Source: an uncultured Bacteroidales bacterium (GTDB taxonomy: Bacteria; Bacteroidota; Bacteroidia; Bacteroidales; Paludibacteraceae). From it: a stretch of 36,686 nucleotides of DNA. Below are positions 7,905 through 15,952 of this stretch, in pieces (position 1 is the stretch's first letter; each line of letters starts with the position of its first letter). The notes beneath the pieces are model-generated. The model saw only the letters and a list, made by a program, of their open reading frames with translations. It was not told where the DNA came from and did no database searches. The stretch lies in contig ONGK01000040.1 in the NCBI GenBank assembly GCA_900317345.1, forward strand, positions 1-36,686, read 5' to 3'. Position numbers and translations under genes: made by a program.

Positions 7905-9254
7905 TTATCTTTCTACTATTTCTCCATACAAATCAAACTCTTCCGCCCGGGTTATCTTCACATCGACGAAGTCGCCAATTCGTCTTTTGTCTTTGAGCGC
8001 AGCGGTCTTTTGACTTTGAGCGCAGCGGTCTATCAGCACCTCGCAATCCACTTCCGGGCTGTCATATTGCGTCCGTCCTACCCAGTAATCGCCTTCCTGA
8101 CGGTCGATAATCACGCGTTCTGTCTTACCCACAAACTGCTGCATCAGTTCAGCGCTTATCTCTTGCTGGATGGCCATCAGCTCCGCAGCACGCGCATCTT
8201 TGATCTCTTGCGGGATGTCATCTTTGTAATGTTTGTTCGCGTACGTGCCTTCTTCATCCGAGTAGGCGAAACATCCCATTCGCTCAAACCGCATCTCGCG
8301 CACCCATTGTTTGAGTTGTTCAAAATCTTCCTCTGTCTCGCCCGGATGGCCTACCAGTAGCGTTGTGCGGATGCAGATCCCCGGTACGCGCTCGCGAATC
8401 TTATGTATCAGCGCGTCCTGCTCTGCACGCGTGATATGCCTGCGCATCAGCTCCAGCATATGGTCCGTGCAATGCTGCAAAGCGATATCGAGATATTTGC
8501 ACACATTCGCATGCCGCGCCATCACATCCAGCAGTTCCTCCGGAAAGTCGGTCGGGTAGGCATAGTGCAGACGAATCCATTCCACGCCTTCTATCTGCGC
8601 CATCTCGTCTATCAATTCCGGCAGCAAATGCCGTTTCTCCAAATCCAACCCATAACTGCTCAAATCCTGCGCAATCACGTTCAGCTCTTTCACGCCTTGG
8701 CTCACCAGCCAGCGCACTTCGTCCAATATCTCTGCTTTCGGTCGGCTGGTATGACGGCCTGTTATCAGCGGTATCGCGCAATATGAGCACATCCGGTTGC
8801 AACCTTCCGAAATCTTGAGGTATGCATAGTGTTTCGGTGTCGTCAGATGTCGTTCGAACGAGCTGCATGTCGTGGTTTCGAGATTCCGAGATTTCGAGAT
8901 TTCGAGCTGTTTGACCATGTTCTCAAAATCAAACTTCCCATAGTACTCATCCACTTCCGGCAACTCGGCTTCCAACTCCGCTCTATAACGCTCGCTCAGA
9001 CAGCCCATGACAATCAGCTTGCGCAGTTTGCCCTGCTTCTTGCGTTCCGCCATTCGGAGTATCATATTGATACTCTCTTCTTTGGCGTCGCCGATGAATC
9101 CGCAGGTGTTGATGACGCAAATCTCGCCTTTCGGTTCCTCCGCGTCATGCACGCAATGCCATCCGGCTGCTTCCAGCTGCCGCATCACCCGCTCTGCATC
9201 CACCAGGTTCTTCGAGCATCCCAGCGTTATAAAGTCTATATCTCCTTTATGCAT
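7905..9254 (-). CDS. rimO: Ribosomal protein S12 methylthiotransferase RimO
   Basis: This radical-SAM enzyme adds a methylthio group to an aspartate of ribosomal protein S12. It has 449 residues. The N-terminal MTTase domain carries the three cluster cysteines C13, C51 and C85. The radical-SAM motif gives C152, C156 and C159, followed by the GRHTSRPKAEI stretch. A C-terminal TRAM domain (about 378-449) completes the family layout. RimO is favoured over MiaB by the opening FITLGCSKNLVDAE and the YDSPEVD element in the TRAM region. Two places look inserted by short tandem repeats: residues about 117-129 (an 8-bp repeat) and about 409-423 in the TRAM domain (a 23-bp duplication). The frame stays open through both. 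It lies 27 bases downstream of recQ. Confidence 0.95.
   Translation of the reverse strand: MHKGDIDFITLGCSKNLVDAERVMRQLEAAGWHCVHDAEEPKGEICVINTCGFIGDAKEESINMILRMAERKKQGKLRKLIVMGCLSERYRAELEAELPEVDEYYGKFDFENMVKQLEISKSRNLETTTCSSFERHLTTPKHYAYLKISEGCNRMCSYCAIPLITGRHTSRPKAEILDEVRWLVSQGVKELNVIAQDLSSYGLDLEKRHLLPELIDEMAQIEGVEWIRLHYAYPTDFPEELLDVMARHANVCKYLDIALQHCTDHMLELMRRHITRAEQDALIHKIRERVPGICIRTTLLVGHPGETEEDFEQLKQWVREMRFERMGCFAYSDEEGTYANKHYKDDIPQEIKDARAAELMAIQQEISAELMQQFVGKTERVIIDRQEGDYWVGRTQYDSPEVDCEVLIDRCAQSQKTAALKDKRRIGDFVDVKITRAEEFDLYGEIVER
7985..8030 (-). repeat. 23-bp tandem duplication inside rimO
   Basis: Units 7985-8007 and 8008-8030 match at 22 of 23 positions (T7990 against A8013). The period is not a multiple of three, so the same bases are read in two frames, giving the inserted-looking residues 409-423 of the TRAM domain. 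Confidence 0.9.
8876..8907 (-). repeat. Four 8-bp tandem repeats inside rimO
   Basis: Four consecutive 8-mers on the plus strand: TTTCGAGA, TTCCGAGA, TTTCGAGA and TTTCGAGC. They encode RimO residues about 117-129, just ahead of the radical-SAM domain. The unit is not a multiple of three, so successive copies are read in different frames without creating a stop. Confidence 0.9.
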
Positions 9255-9281
9255 AGATAAGCGCCTCCGGAGGCTCTCCGG

Positions 9282-11471
9282 TCAATTACCCAGGTCGCAA
9301 TGGAACTTCAGCCTTACCAACCGCACATGCATCTCGTCGTAATAATCCTCGCCCAGTTCCTCCATTGCTTTTTTGATGTTGTCGTCGTCAGCTTCTTTGA
9401 AGTACTCGTATATCTCCTCTTCTTCGTCCGGGTCCACCACTTCCTGGATGAAGTAGTCGATGTTTATCTTCGTTCCGCTGAATACGATTGCTTCCAGCTC
9501 GTCCATCATCTCCTCCATCGACATGCCGCAACTCTCTGCGAGGTCGTCCAGATCCACACGGCGATCTATAGCTTGGATAATCTGTTTCTTACGCGTCGAT
9601 TTCTTCGCTACGGTACGGATTCGCAGGTCTTCCGGACGGATTATCTCGTTCTCCTCGACGTACTCTTTTATCACGTGCAGGAACTCTTCGCCGTAGCGTT
9701 TTGCCTTTGCCACACCTACGCCCGGAATGGTCAGCAGTTCCTCCATCGTAATAGGATATGTCGTCGCCATGGCTTCCAGACTCGGGTCTTGGAAGATGAC
9801 GAACGGCGGCACGTCGTTTTTCTTCGCCGTCTTGCGACGGATATCTTTGAGAATGGCGAAGAGCACTTCATCGGCGGCGGCACAGGTTGCTGCAGCGCCG
9901 TCCATCACATCTTCGTCCTCATCCACTATCTCAATCGGAACCTCGAACTTACCGGCTCTGCGAATGAATTTCAGACCGTCTTTGGTCAGTTTCAAGTCGC
10001 CGTACGAGTCGATATCTTTCTTTATCATACCCACCAGCAGCGCCTGGCGAAGAATGGCGTGCAGTGTGCTCTCTTCCTCATCGCTTGCCGCGCCGAAGTT
10101 CTCCAACTCGTCGTGGTGATAACTCATCACTTCGGCTGTCTGGTTGCCGTGGAGAATATCCACGATATGCTCGGCTTTGTGGTGTTCGTTCACCTGCTGG
10201 ATGGTCTCCAGCGCCAGTTGCAGCAACTCGCTCGCGTCCACCATCTTATAGGTCTTGCGGCAATTATCGCAGTTACCGCATTTCTCCTCGTTGTATTCCT
10301 CGCCGAAGTAGTGCAGCAGCAGTTTGCGGCGGCATATCGTGCTCTCCGCATAGCTCTGCGTCTCGAATAGCAGCTGGTTGCCGATGCCTATTTCTTTCGG
10401 GGTTTTGTCTTTCTGGAAGCGGCGCAAACGCTCGATGTCGTCCGGGCTGTAGAAACATATACACTGTCCTTCGCCGCCGTCACGGCCTGCACGGCCTGTC
10501 TCCTGATAATAGCCTTCCAGCGATTTCGGGATGTCGTAGTGCACCACGAAGCGCACATCCGGCTTGTCGATGCCCATACCGAAAGCGATAGTGGCTACGA
10601 TCACCTGGCACTCTTCCATAAGGAAGGCATCCTGGTTGGCGCTACGCGTAGCCGCATCCATACCTGCGTGGTACGGGCGCGCGGAGATTCCGTTCACCTG
10701 CAGCACTTGCGCCAGGTCTTCCACTTCTTTGCGGGCAAGGCAATAAACGATACCGCTCTTGCCTTCCATACTGCGGATGTAGCGAACAAGGTCTTTGTCC
10801 ACGTTCTCTGTCTTCGGACGTACTTCGTAATACAGGTTCGGACGGTTGAAACTCGACTTGAAGACGGTCGCGTCCACCATATCGAGGTTCTTCTGAATAT
10901 CTTTCTGCACTTTGGGAGTGGCGGTAGCCGTCAACGCAATAATCGGCGCTTTGCCGATACGCTGAACCATCGAACGGATTTGGCTGTATTCCGGACGGAA
11001 GTCATGTCCCCATTCCGAGATACAGTGGGCTTCGTCCACGGCATAGAAACTGATTTTTACGCCTTTGAGAAAGTCCACATTCTCTGCTTTCTGCAAGCTC
11101 TCAGGCGCCAAGTACAGCAGTTTCGTCTTGCCGGCAAGCACATCATCTTTAACGGCGTTTATCTCGCCGCGGCTCAGGCTGGAATTGATGAAGTGCGCCA
11201 CGCCTTCTACCTCCGAGTAGTTGCGCATCGCATCCACCTGGTTCTTCATCAGCGCTATCAGCGGAGACACCACAATCGCCATACCATCCATGATAAGCGA
11301 CGGCAACTGGAAACAGAGGCTCTTACCGCCGCCTGTCGGCATCAACACAAATGTGTCTCTGCCCTCCATCACATTGCGGATGATGGCCTCCTGATTGCCC
11401 TTGAACGTGTCGAAACCGAAATAGGTTTGCAATGCGTTTACTAATTCCTCGTGCGTAATATTCATGTCCAC
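9282..11471 (-). CDS. recQ: ATP-dependent DNA helicase RecQ
   Basis: This 3'-5' superfamily 2 DNA helicase works in recombination and fork repair. It has 729 residues. Walker A MPTGGGKS is at 44-51, the DEAH box at 146-149 followed by CISEWGHDFRPEY, and helicase motif VI QETGRAGRDG at 323-332. The RecQ zinc site is complete (C380, C398, C401, C404), followed by the winged-helix RQC region. An HRDC domain lies at about 533-608, with IPGVGVAKAKRYG. A further 110 or so residues with a helix-turn-helix look and a very acidic stretch (680-710) extend beyond HRDC, making it longer than the roughly 610 residues of E. coli RecQ. It is the first gene of the minus-strand run and has its own promoter at 11510-11540. 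Met1 and Met3 are both possible starts. Confidence 0.95.
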   Translation of the reverse strand: MDMNITHEELVNALQTYFGFDTFKGNQEAIIRNVMEGRDTFVLMPTGGGKSLCFQLPSLIMDGMAIVVSPLIALMKNQVDAMRNYSEVEGVAHFINSSLSRGEINAVKDDVLAGKTKLLYLAPESLQKAENVDFLKGVKISFYAVDEAHCISEWGHDFRPEYSQIRSMVQRIGKAPIIALTATATPKVQKDIQKNLDMVDATVFKSSFNRPNLYYEVRPKTENVDKDLVRYIRSMEGKSGIVYCLARKEVEDLAQVLQVNGISARPYHAGMDAATRSANQDAFLMEECQVIVATIAFGMGIDKPDVRFVVHYDIPKSLEGYYQETGRAGRDGGEGQCICFYSPDDIERLRRFQKDKTPKEIGIGNQLLFETQSYAESTICRRKLLLHYFGEEYNEEKCGNCDNCRKTYKMVDASELLQLALETIQQVNEHHKAEHIVDILHGNQTAEVMSYHHDELENFGAASDEEESTLHAILRQALLVGMIKKDIDSYGDLKLTKDGLKFIRRAGKFEVPIEIVDEDEDVMDGAAATCAAADEVLFAILKDIRRKTAKKNDVPPFVIFQDPSLEAMATTYPITMEELLTIPGVGVAKAKRYGEEFLHVIKEYVEENEIIRPEDLRIRTVAKKSTRKKQIIQAIDRRVDLDDLAESCGMSMEEMMDELEAIVFSGTKINIDYFIQEVVDPDEEEEIYEYFKEADDDNIKKAMEELGEDYYDEMHVRLVRLKFHCDLGN

Positions 11472-11509
11472 TCTTGTGTTATGTTCTATTCCTTTTTCAA
11501 ATTTGGGCG

Positions 11510-11540
11510 CAAAGATACATAAAATTTTTTACATATGCAA
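11510..11540 (-). promoter_or_regulatory. Promoter of the recQ-to-ABC-F operon
   Basis: On the minus strand, TTG (11538-11540) is followed after 20 bases by TATCTTTG (11510-11517). This fits the Bacteroidota housekeeping consensus TTTG, 19-21 bases, TAnnTTTG. The recQ ATG lies about 38 bases downstream of the -7 element. Confidence 0.75.
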
Positions 11541-11662
11541 TAGTTTGCCCAATTTATTTTCACTTTTTCGCATTTTAAGAAAAGGGAACAAGCTGATAAT
11601 CGCGGCGAAACGGGGATAAAAGGTCTTTTTTTTTGCTCTTTTTTGAACAAAAAGTATATATA

Positions 11663-11686
11663 TACTATGTATATATATAGTATAAG
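11663..11686. repeat. TA-rich inverted repeat
   Basis: Perfect 8-bp arms TATACTAT and ATAGTATA flank an 8-base loop, inside a longer alternating TA stretch (11656-11686). It could extrude or simply be easily melted DNA; no function can be assigned. Confidence 0.7.
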
Positions 11687-11717
11687 AGGCATTTTTTGCA
11701 ATTTTAGGGTTCTATCA

Positions 11718-11756
11718 TATGGGTATCCTATGGGTATGGTATGGGTATCCTATGGT
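11718..11756. repeat. 11-bp tandem repeat, about 3.5 copies
   Basis: Units TATGGGTATCC, TATGGGTATGG and TATGGGTATCC, then a partial TATGG. It is non-coding and sits between the recQ promoter and a terminator. Confidence 0.85.
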
Positions 11757-11803
11757 GCGTCTACAATGCGCCTCCGTAATTTGGTCTATATCGGACCGAA
11801 AGC

Positions 11804-11833
11804 AAAAAGGACGAGCGTTTGCCCGTCCTTTTG
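11804..11833 (-). terminator. Rho-independent terminator of the secreted-protein gene
   Basis: AAAAGGACG (11805-11813) pairs with CGTCCTTTT (11824-11832) around a short partly paired loop. On the minus strand the stem is followed by a T-rich run, about 28 bases past the stop codon at 11861. Confidence 0.8.
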
Positions 11834-11860
11834 ATTGATTGCTTAACTTCTGTGCAACAA

Positions 11861-13018
11861 TTACTTAACCTCTGCGCCAAGGGCATTGAAGCGCTTGCCC
11901 TCACGCTCGATAACCAGTTGTCCGTCCACTATGCGCTTCACAGCTTTTTTGTCATCAACTGTGTTATCCAATGCGGTACCTTTGTCTTGCTCTACATATA
12001 TATAGCCTCCAAAAGCAGCCCAATCTTCTTTGTAGTTGTTTGTGAAATAAATGTTAACAGAACCATCATGGTCGCTATCAACCGTATAAAAATTATCATT
12101 ATTCGGGAACTTGTAAACAATAGCGTTTGATTCTACAGTTACCACTTTAATTTGATCGCCTTCTGTGAGTGAAGTAGACAACTTCCATTCGCCCGACTTG
12201 TGCTCAACGAAAGGTGTAGAATATAATTCATGTACCTCTTGTCCTGCTTTTTGAAGATAATATCCATTAGCGAGATGGAAGAACGCTCCATCAGTAGTTA
12301 CAGTAAATACGGTGCCAGTATAGGTAACCGTAACATTAGCAGCCGATGTTAACCTAAAGCAAATGTTATCATCATTATCTCCAGTTAAACCAGCATTTGA
12401 TTTATCGGTCAGTTGCTCATAGCGACGGGTAATATTATCATCCCACCTGCCTGTCGGCAGTACTACCAACTGATATTCTCCTGCAGCAAGGTTTGTAAAG
12501 GTGTAAGTATCGGAATTGGCTTCTATAGCCTTTTCATTCCACGCAGCAGACTCGCCAACTAATGCAGCATTACCTGTAATGTAGTATTTAGGGTTCGTCG
12601 GCAGAGTAGAAGAAGCACAAATAATAGGATCTGTACCAGGATTTACCGTTGTGTTGGGATAATAAATCATTACATACCATGTGCCTTCATTACTAACAGC
12701 ATATAAATTTTCGGTATCTCCAGACTCCCATCCATGGATATCTTTTACGCCAGTATTGTTAGCTGTAAAATCAGTACCATTAAATCCTGTTCTCAGCTTT
12801 GAAGAACCATAAGCAGGATTCCAGCTATCAGCCCCCGTTGTGATTTTAAAAGAACCACCCTGTGTTAAAGTATAATACTCATAAAAACCATCTTCACTGA
12901 TTGTCATTGCAGCTGCGCCCCATGACTCACTAACCAATTCACCTCTATACCAATAGGTATTTCCAAATATGCTCAGACTACAGAGCGCAACAAAAAATAA
13001 AGTAAAAACTTTTCTCAT
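11861..13018 (-). CDS. Secreted carbohydrate-binding-like protein with shared C-terminal tail
   Basis: This 385-residue protein has a clear signal peptide (basic MRK start, hydrophobic core, cleavage near residue 19) and no lipobox cysteine. The body is rich in aromatic residues and short beta-strand-like segments, with phrases such as GADSWNPAYGS and YYITGNAAL. It looks like two or more immunoglobulin-like or CBM-type modules, in the manner of SusE/SusF-like surface glycan-binding proteins. I cannot name a family. The last 27 residues (from AVKRIVDG to GAEVK) match the tail of the protein ending at 22356 at 14 of 27 positions. The start is the Met immediately before the signal peptide. A longer frame reaching 13069 adds a non-signal-like N-terminus and is less likely. 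It diverges from the MFS-SusCD operon and has its own promoter and terminator, and looks more AT-rich than the core genes around it. Confidence 0.75.
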   Translation of the reverse strand: MRKVFTLFFVALCSLSIFGNTYWYRGELVSESWGAAAMTISEDGFYEYYTLTQGGSFKITTGADSWNPAYGSSKLRTGFNGTDFTANNTGVKDIHGWESGDTENLYAVSNEGTWYVMIYYPNTTVNPGTDPIICASSTLPTNPKYYITGNAALVGESAAWNEKAIEANSDTYTFTNLAAGEYQLVVLPTGRWDDNITRRYEQLTDKSNAGLTGDNDDNICFRLTSAANVTVTYTGTVFTVTTDGAFFHLANGYYLQKAGQEVHELYSTPFVEHKSGEWKLSTSLTEGDQIKVVTVESNAIVYKFPNNDNFYTVDSDHDGSVNIYFTNNYKEDWAAFGGYIYVEQDKGTALDNTVDDKKAVKRIVDGQLVIEREGKRFNALGAEVK

Positions 13019-13070
13019 AATAATTAGATTGTTAAAATTGTTAAATGATTGATTTTGAACCCGACACATC

Positions 13071-13103
13071 TACTTCACATAGAGACTTACTTCACATAGA
13101 GAC
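13071..13103. repeat. 17-bp tandem duplication in the 5' leader of the secreted-protein gene
   Basis: ACTTCACATAGAGACTT at 13071-13087 is repeated at 13088-13103 with the last base changed. It lies between the leftward promoter and the start codon at 13018, so it should be transcribed. Confidence 0.85.
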
Positions 13104-13146
13104 TCTCATCACCACAAGAACAACTGCCGAATCTCGAAAATCTCTG

Positions 13147-13177
13147 CAAAATTACAACAAAATAATCAATTATGCAA
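13147..13177 (-). promoter_or_regulatory. Promoter of the secreted carbohydrate-binding-like gene
   Basis: On the minus strand, TTG (13175-13177), 20 bases, then TAATTTTG (13147-13154). This predicts a leader of about 120 bases before the ATG at 13018. Confidence 0.7.
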
Positions 13178-13363
13178 GAGTAGAAGCATTTTTTCGACAC
13201 AAAATGTTCTATTTCTTCTCAAACACATCATTTTGCTGGCGATTTTTAACACGCTCAATGTGTGATGGCATAAAAAATACGCATACCAACGCGCAAACTT
13301 CCCTGCAATGTTTCGCTATGTTTCGAAAAAATGTTCAAAATTGTAAAAAAAATCATTTTCCTC

Positions 13364-13394
13364 TTGCGTATATCAAAAAAATGTAGTAATTTTG
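13364..13394 (+). promoter_or_regulatory. Promoter of the MFS-lipoprotein-SusC-SusD operon
   Basis: TTG (13364-13366), 20 bases, then TAATTTTG (13387-13394). It should start transcription near 13401, upstream of both candidate start codons of the MFS gene. Confidence 0.75.
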
Positions 13395-13440
13395 TGCCCG
13401 ATTTTGTAAAATATAGATGACAAATCAATATTTTAGTACC

Positions 13441-14784
13441 ATGCAGAAACGGAATTTATCCTTCGCGCAACTGTTTAATCTGAGCTTTGGATTCTTTGGC
13501 GTTCAGATTGCATATGCGCTTCAGAGCGCTAATATCTCCCGTATTTTTGCCACCTTGGGTGCCGACCCTCACACGCTGAGTTTCTTCTGGATTCTCCCGC
13601 CGCTGATGGGTATGATTGTGCAACCGTTGGTGGGAAAGTATTCGGATAAGACGTGGACGCGTCTGGGTCGTCGTAAACCTTATTTGCTGGTGGGTGCGCT
13701 TATCGCAGTAGCGGTGATGTTGCTGTTGCCGAACGCCGGCGATTTCACTTTTGCTCAATCGGCCTTCCTTGGTCTGAACGCGGCGATGTGGTTCGGGCTT
13801 TTCAGTTTGATGTTCCTTGATACGAGTATCAACATCGCCATGCAGCCATTTAAGATGATGGTAGGCGATATGGTGAACGAAGAGCAGAAAGGTACCGCAT
13901 ATGCCATTCAATCGGCTCTGTGCAACGCCGGTTCGGTGGTTGGATATCTTTTCCCGATATTCTTCACGTGGATCGGTATCGCCAACACAGCGCCGGAGGG
14001 TGTTATCCCCGATAGCGTGAAATGGTCGTTCTACGCGGGCGCGGCAATATTGATATTATGCTCGCTCTATACCTTTGCGACCGTCAAAGAGCTCAACCCT
14101 GAGGAATACGCAGAGTTCCATGGGATTGACGCTAACGCCAAAAAAGATGCCGAATCCGAGGAGAAAGGGTTCATACAGTTGCTCAAGGAAGCTCCGTCCG
14201 CTTTCTGGACGGTGGGACTCGTTCAGTTCTTCTGCTGGGCGGCGTTCATGTATATGTGGACCTATTCCAACGGGGCGATAGCCATCAACTGCTTTGGCTG
14301 GGACGGCGTGAACGCGGCAGACGCAGCGTTCCAGGATGCCGGAGGATGGGTAGGCGTAGTGTTCTGCGTTCAGGCGGTAGGTTCGCTCATCTGGGCGGCT
14401 TTCCTGCCGAAGCTGGAGCACTGGTTCGGCAACAAAGGTGCGTACGCTATATCGCTGGTGGTCGGCGCTATCGGATTTATCTCCATCTGGTTTGTGATGA
14501 ACCAATATGTTCTCTGGCTCAGTTATGCGCTCATCGGCGCGGCTTGGGCAGCTATGCTGGCGCTTCCGTTCACCATCGTGACGAACGCTATCAAGGGTGG
14601 AAATATGGGTTATTATCTGGGTCTGTTCAACTGCACGATTTGCGTGCCGCAGATAGTGGCAGCGCTGTGCGGCAGATCTCTCCTTATATATATATGCGCG
14701 CATGTGCAAGCCGGTATGCTGGTGTTGGCAGGTGTGTTCCTGCTATGCGGCGCAGCGGCTGTATTTGCCATCAAAGAGAAATAA
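13441..14784 (+). CDS. MFS sugar transporter (SLC45/maltose-sucrose type)
   Basis: This 447-residue inner-membrane permease has about twelve hydrophobic segments. The loop between helices 2 and 3 carries DKTWTRLGRRKPYL, the MFS motif seen in SLC45-like disaccharide:proton symporters. The segment around FKMMVGDMVNEEQKGTAYAIQS is also typical of that group in Bacteroidota, where such transporters often accompany alpha-glucan utilisation loci. The substrate is inferred, not read. I chose Met 13441 because the following MQKRNLSFAQLFNLSFGFFG fits the family N-terminus; an in-frame ATG at 13417 would add eight polar residues. It is the first gene of the plus-strand operon, and the lipoprotein gene starts 22 bases downstream. 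It would carry sugars released in the periplasm into the cytoplasm. Confidence 0.85.
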   Translation: MQKRNLSFAQLFNLSFGFFGVQIAYALQSANISRIFATLGADPHTLSFFWILPPLMGMIVQPLVGKYSDKTWTRLGRRKPYLLVGALIAVAVMLLLPNAGDFTFAQSAFLGLNAAMWFGLFSLMFLDTSINIAMQPFKMMVGDMVNEEQKGTAYAIQSALCNAGSVVGYLFPIFFTWIGIANTAPEGVIPDSVKWSFYAGAAILILCSLYTFATVKELNPEEYAEFHGIDANAKKDAESEEKGFIQLLKEAPSAFWTVGLVQFFCWAAFMYMWTYSNGAIAINCFGWDGVNAADAAFQDAGGWVGVVFCVQAVGSLIWAAFLPKLEHWFGNKGAYAISLVVGAIGFISIWFVMNQYVLWLSYALIGAAWAAMLALPFTIVTNAIKGGNMGYYLGLFNCTICVPQIVAALCGRSLLIYICAHVQAGMLVLAGVFLLCGAAAVFAIKEK

Positions 14785-14806
14785 CAAACAAACTAACATA
14801 TCTATT

Positions 14807-15940
14807 ATGAAAAACAAACTACTATTATGTGCAAGTTTGATAGCGCTGTCCGCGGCTATTCTGACGGGATGCCAGAAGAAAGAGGACCTGTTCGCTATCG
14901 AATCGCAAATCGCACAGAACACGATGAAGGGTTATTATGTATTCATCAAAGTCGATTCTGCCGCGGTAAACACTACTCTGTATGAGTGGAACCTCGCTGA
15001 GGATGAAGCACGACAGAGAACCGGTTATCTTCGCGAGTCTTCTACCGGTAATGGTCTTGACGGAGATGTGATTACAAGTCTTACATGGGCAGAGGCAACG
15101 ATGGCGAAAGATGGTCTTTCAATGTCAGTTCCAGTAAAGGTAGGTGACAAAGACATGACGCTTGTATGGCAGGATGGTGTATTGGTAACCCAAGACTACA
15201 CCACAACCAAGACCCTTATCTCGATGGCATCCATCTTGCGCACGATTAATGAGAGCTTCGTAAACAAGGATTTTGTGTATAACGACACAACCCACTACAT
15301 CACTGTTGAGTATGACACCATTCCGTATTTGGCATGGAAGACAGAGGTGGTGAACTTTACGGCACAAGAGATCGAGGATTACAAAGCATATTTGCAAACC
15401 ATGCTGGATACGCTTCACTGGTTCAATGAGACATATCCGAGCAGAGCCGTGCCTGATACTGTTCGTTTCTCGTCCAAACAGCAGCCCGATGGTACCTATA
15501 AAGGTCAGATATCCCGTGCTTACGAAGACAAAGAGATTGATGAAATCGAGACGAACCATGGTCCGCTTCATATCATCAATAGCGAGATGGTATTCAACCG
15601 CGACGGCCAGATGGCCAATACCGGTTCGTTCCTCTATCGTGAACAAACATGGACGGAGGAGTTCTATGACGACCCGACCAGCCAAGCAGCAATGCATGAG
15701 GATTCTATATTGCAAGTAACGGATGCTAAATGGACTCCGACCGCTATCACCAATGTCAAGAAGTTCGTTGTGACGTACAAGGGACACTTGCAGATGAGTA
15801 AGAATAGTTCCATCGGCGGCGAACCTCAGCAGCCTATTTCAAAGGATGAAACCAATTACTTCTTTGATGTTCAACTGTCCGGTTACAATGCACAGGACGG
15901 TGAAGTGACGTATAATGAACGCAAGTATAAGATTAAATAA
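14807..15940 (+). CDS. Lipoprotein of unknown function in the SusCD operon
   Basis: This is a 377-residue protein with a lipoprotein signal peptide: hydrophobic core, then lipobox LTGC with Cys22. The residues after the cysteine (QKKED) are rich in Lys and acidic residues, resembling the Bacteroidota lipoprotein export signal for surface display. The body is acidic with alternating short strands and many Tyr, Trp and Thr residues; I recognise no domain. The start at 14807 was chosen because it begins the signal peptide directly; a longer frame beginning at 14702 overlaps the MFS gene. It lies between the MFS gene (22 bases) and susC (12 bases), a position where SusE-like or accessory surface lipoproteins can occur, so a role in glycan handling at the cell surface is plausible but unproven. 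Confidence 0.8.
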   Translation: MKNKLLLCASLIALSAAILTGCQKKEDLFAIESQIAQNTMKGYYVFIKVDSAAVNTTLYEWNLAEDEARQRTGYLRESSTGNGLDGDVITSLTWAEATMAKDGLSMSVPVKVGDKDMTLVWQDGVLVTQDYTTTKTLISMASILRTINESFVNKDFVYNDTTHYITVEYDTIPYLAWKTEVVNFTAQEIEDYKAYLQTMLDTLHWFNETYPSRAVPDTVRFSSKQQPDGTYKGQISRAYEDKEIDEIETNHGPLHIINSEMVFNRDGQMANTGSFLYREQTWTEEFYDDPTSQAAMHEDSILQVTDAKWTPTAITNVKKFVVTYKGHLQMSKNSSIGGEPQQPISKDETNYFFDVQLSGYNAQDGEVTYNERKYKIK

Positions 15941-15952
15941 ACACCTGATACA

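Larger units (their letters stand above)
11472..11860. other. Intergenic stretch between recQ and the secreted-protein gene
   Basis: This 389-base, AT-rich gap holds the recQ promoter (11510-11540), an inverted repeat made of TA steps (arms 11663-11670 and 11679-11686), an 11-bp tandem repeat (11718-11756) and the terminator of the gene to its right (11804-11833). I see no convincing gene; a 71-codon reading frame at 11486-11701 overlaps the promoter and has low-complexity sequence. Confidence 0.7.
13019..13440. other. Divergent regulatory region of the polysaccharide-uptake genes
   Basis: This gap of about 420 bases contains a leftward promoter (13147-13177), a rightward promoter (13364-13394), a 17-bp tandem duplication in the leftward leader (13071-13103) and about 190 bases between the two promoters. 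That middle part includes a direct repeat ATGTTTCG (about 13313-13326), which could be a regulator site, but nothing proves it. No gene is visible. Confidence 0.6.

Noticed and set aside
11486-11701. A possible 71-residue minus-strand gene
   Set aside because: It covers the recQ promoter, consists of low-complexity residues and reads TA-repeat DNA.
11718-11756. A CRISPR array
   Set aside because: The units are only 11 bases, lie head to tail without spacers, and no cas gene is present.
11861-13018. A classic T9SS sorting tail
   Set aside because: The ending shares a short pattern with the protein at 21004 but lacks the features I associate with the common Por-secretion tail, so I describe only the shared motif.
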